The translations under genes were made by a program, and so were the position numbers. Positions 62,131 through 64,000 of a stretch of 64,000 nt of DNA are shown one piece after another (position 1 is the first letter of the stretch; each line of letters begins with the position of its first letter). The notes under the pieces were generated by a model that searched no databases, had not been told where the DNA came from, and was given only the letters and a program-made list of their open reading frames with translations. The stretch is from Chitinophagaceae bacterium (GTDB lineage: Bacteria; Bacteroidota; Bacteroidia; Chitinophagales; Chitinophagaceae): positions 53,911 through 117,910 of the forward strand of contig JAQBNK010000152.1 of NCBI GenBank assembly GCA_028288595.1, given 5' to 3'.

Positions 62131-62982
62131 ATGCCGATCTTAAAATATACACTTTCTTTGATGTTAACGGGTATTTACCCGTTCATCGTATTCTCCCAAA
62201 CGGTAACCATTATGAATCAAACAGCATCACATCCAAAGAGTAAACAAAATCTCAGCGCAGATCAAAATATAAAAGCGCTGGAGTTGCGCAATTACATTTT
62301 AAAACCGGGGCAAAGAGAAAACTTTACAAATTTGTTCGAATCAACTTTTATAATTCCTCAACAGGAAGCCGGAAGTTTCCCGTTGGGAGTGTTTAAAGTG
62401 AAAGGCGCCGACAATAATTTCTTCTGGATCCGCGGCTTTCATAACATGGCTACAAGAAACAAAGCATTGAATGAATTTTATCATGGTGATGTCTGGAAGC
62501 AAAACAGAACTGCCGCCAACTCAATGATAGTCAACAACGATAACGTATATCTTTTGAAGCCATTATTTATCGGTGACAATGAAATTGGAAATGATCCGGG
62601 TTTTAATACTAACTGGTTTGAAAAACAGGAAGGTATCACAGTCATCGATTTCTATATCTCAAATACTAAACTCGATAAATTGATTGAGTTTGTGAAGAAA
62701 CAATACACTGGTTTGTTAAGCACTGCCGGTATTGAAACCACTTCTTTCTGGGTAAGCGAAATGACCACCAACGATTTTCCCGGTCTTCCTGTTTTCCAGG
62801 ATAAAAATCTACTGGTGCAGGTGAGTTTTTATAAAGATGAACTAACTTATCAAACCAAAATAAAAGCGATGGAATCAAAACTGACCGATGAACAAAAAAT
62901 CGAAATTGGCGACCTGGTTACTATAAAGAATACGCTGATCCTTTATCCTACAGAAAAAACATTCCCTGTTCATCAAAAATAA
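62131..62982 (+). CDS. Secreted NIPSNAP-family protein
   Basis: 283 residues with a signal peptide (about residues 1-23). Two dimeric alpha/beta-barrel-like NIPSNAP halves follow: LELRNYILKPGQRENFTNLFES with FFWIRGFHNM in the first, and VIDFYISNTKLDKLIEFVK in the second. NIPSNAP proteins are small-molecule or membrane-associated binding proteins of uncertain activity. Divergent from the Lrp regulator, 40 bases before an acyltransferase-like membrane protein gene. Confidence 0.85.
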   Translation: MPILKYTLSLMLTGIYPFIVFSQTVTIMNQTASHPKSKQNLSADQNIKALELRNYILKPGQRENFTNLFESTFIIPQQEAGSFPLGVFKVKGADNNFFWIRGFHNMATRNKALNEFYHGDVWKQNRTAANSMIVNNDNVYLLKPLFIGDNEIGNDPGFNTNWFEKQEGITVIDFYISNTKLDKLIEFVKKQYTGLLSTAGIETTSFWVSEMTTNDFPGLPVFQDKNLLVQVSFYKDELTYQTKIKAMESKLTDEQKIEIGDLVTIKNTLILYPTEKTFPVHQK

Positions 62983-63021
62983 AATCAATACAGGGGCTTA
63001 TACCCCGTTAATACAATAACA

Positions 63022-64000
63022 ATGAAACGAATTAACAGCATAGATTTTACAAGAGGCTTCGTAATGGTTATTATGGCGCTTGACCATGTAAGAGATTTAA
63101 TACATGTGAATTCCATTACAGAAAGCCCGACCAATTTAAGCACCACGACTCCTGTCTTATTTTTCACACGCTGGATCACTTATTTATGTGCACCCGCATT
63201 CGTTTTTCTCGCAGGCACATCCGCTTTCGTGTCTTTTAAACGAACAAATGATTTTGCAAAGAGCAGGAACTTCCTTTTGTCCCGCGGTATTTACCTGGTA
63301 TTACTCGAATTCATCGTTGTCAACTTTGCATTATTTTTTGATTTCGGTTTTCACACATTTATTTTCGAAGTAATTGCGACAATCGGTTTCGGTTTTGTTA
63401 TTCTTTCATTTTTACTCAGGATATCGGCGAAGACACTTGGCATCCTTGCATTGCTTATCATTTTTTGTCACAACCTCTTCCCGTTCATTCCATTTGCTGA
63501 AACATCTCAGCTCAAAAAAACAATATCTCTTTTCTTTTTACCTGGCGCCATTCCGTTTGCAAAGTCAGTATTTGTTATGGCCTACCCTCCCATTCCGTGG
63601 TTAGGGATCATGCTTGCGGGGTTTGCATCAGGCAAATTTTTTGAATTACCGGATACGAAAAGGAAGAGCCTGTTCATTAAAATCGGATGTGGTGCATTAT
63701 TGCTTTTTTGCATTATTCGGTTCATTAATGTTTATGGCGATCTCGTACCGTGGTCAGTTCAAAAGGATAAGGTATTTACATTTTTATCGTTTATGAATGT
63801 TACGAAATATCCGCCGTCACTTGTATTTTGTTTAGTTACGCTTGGTATTATGTTTTTACTTCTTGCGTTTTCGGAAGGCGTAAGAAGCCGGTTTGCCAAT
63901 ATCCTGCTCGTGTATGGAAGAGTTCCGTTATTCTATTTCCTTGTTCACTTTTTCCTGATACATCTTATTCTCCTGGGCATCCTGTTGTCGCAGGGTTTCC
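63022..64000 (+). CDS. DUF1624/heparan-glucosaminide acetyltransferase-like membrane protein, 3' end outside window
   Basis: The reading frame from the ATG at 63022 is open to the right edge (over 320 codons). N-terminal RINSIDFTRGFVMVIMALDHVRD matches the DUF1624/DUF5009-type acyltransferase family, followed by many membrane helices and YPPIPWLGIMLAGFASG. The conserved Asp-His near residue 20 is the probable catalytic site. It probably acetylates a sugar or lipid at the membrane. It follows the NIPSNAP gene closely. Confidence 0.85.
   Translation, partial: MKRINSIDFTRGFVMVIMALDHVRDLIHVNSITESPTNLSTTTPVLFFTRWITYLCAPAFVFLAGTSAFVSFKRTNDFAKSRNFLLSRGIYLVLLEFIVVNFALFFDFGFHTFIFEVIATIGFGFVILSFLLRISAKTLGILALLIIFCHNLFPFIPFAETSQLKKTISLFFLPGAIPFAKSVFVMAYPPIPWLGIMLAGFASGKFFELPDTKRKSLFIKIGCGALLLFCIIRFINVYGDLVPWSVQKDKVFTFLSFMNVTKYPPSLVFCLVTLGIMFLLLAFSEGVRSRFANILLVYGRVPLFYFLVHFFLIHLILLGILLSQGF

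Overview
The window comes from a Bacteroidota chromosome, most likely the Chitinophagaceae/Chitinophagales. The evidence is the gene set: a PorW/SprE-type type IX secretion lipoprotein, a SusB-like GH97 enzyme, a TonB-type outer-membrane receptor with a carboxypeptidase-regulatory N-domain, DUF1599, BT_3928-type DoxX and DUF5916 proteins. Several genes also carry TAnnTTTG -7 boxes and lack clear Shine-Dalgarno sites. I saw no rRNA, tRNA, CRISPR array, prophage or insertion sequence. Most of the window reads as ordinary core and accessory chromosome.

Layout. 0-9.3 kb is envelope biology: a PorW/SprE-like lipoprotein (5' end missing), a class A penicillin-binding protein, two divergent alkaline-phosphatase-superfamily enzymes, a Cys-rich rhodanese-like protein and a flavodoxin reductase. 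9.6-13.1 kb is a leftward run: EVE protein, LutA-like Fe-S protein, ribH, a YfgM-like TPR protein and pdhA. 13.4-15 kb is a replication/repair run: recF, a KTSC protein and a DciA-like protein. 15.2-18 kb is leftward: DUF1599, a DoxX-type membrane protein and an orphan Opp/Dpp-type permease. 18.1-21.5 kb holds folP, an FKBP lipoprotein, nrnA and ndk. 21.9-27.5 kb has a UbiD-family decarboxylase, DUF3891, a receiver protein and a secreted Ntn acylase. 27.8-30.6 kb is an ECF sigma / anti-sigma / secreted beta-helix operon. 30.8-35.4 kb contains small unknowns, a 21-bp minisatellite, a GH13 glucosidase and treZ.

35.5-40.3 kb has an L,D-transpeptidase, two YceI proteins around a Crp/Fnr regulator, a serine hydrolase and a small membrane protein. 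40.4-46.9 kb has a receiver, a second KTSC protein, a tiny membrane protein, the outer-membrane receptor and a PAS histidine kinase. 47-53.2 kb is mostly secreted or membrane proteins of unknown role, a DUF5916 outer-membrane protein and two small unknowns. 53.5-58.6 kb is a redox/detoxification cluster headed by an AraC regulator interrupted by an in-frame TAA, followed by an aldo/keto reductase, an NAD(P)-binding protein, a Bcr/CflA exporter, an SDR and a cupin. 58.7-64 kb has a membrane protein, GH97, an Lrp regulator, a NIPSNAP protein and the start of an acyltransferase-like membrane protein that runs off the window.

The most unusual features lie outside the genes. At least six intergenic arrays have a strict 7-bp period, each built from its own heptamer, and some run into stop codons or fold into hairpins; two octamer arrays are similar. 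Other points of note are the broken AraC regulator, the 21-bp minisatellite lying in frame behind the stop codon of a small acidic protein, a symmetric divergent promoter with facing -7 boxes, and several genes of fewer than 60 codons. I did not find a clearly new multi-gene defence or biosynthetic system.
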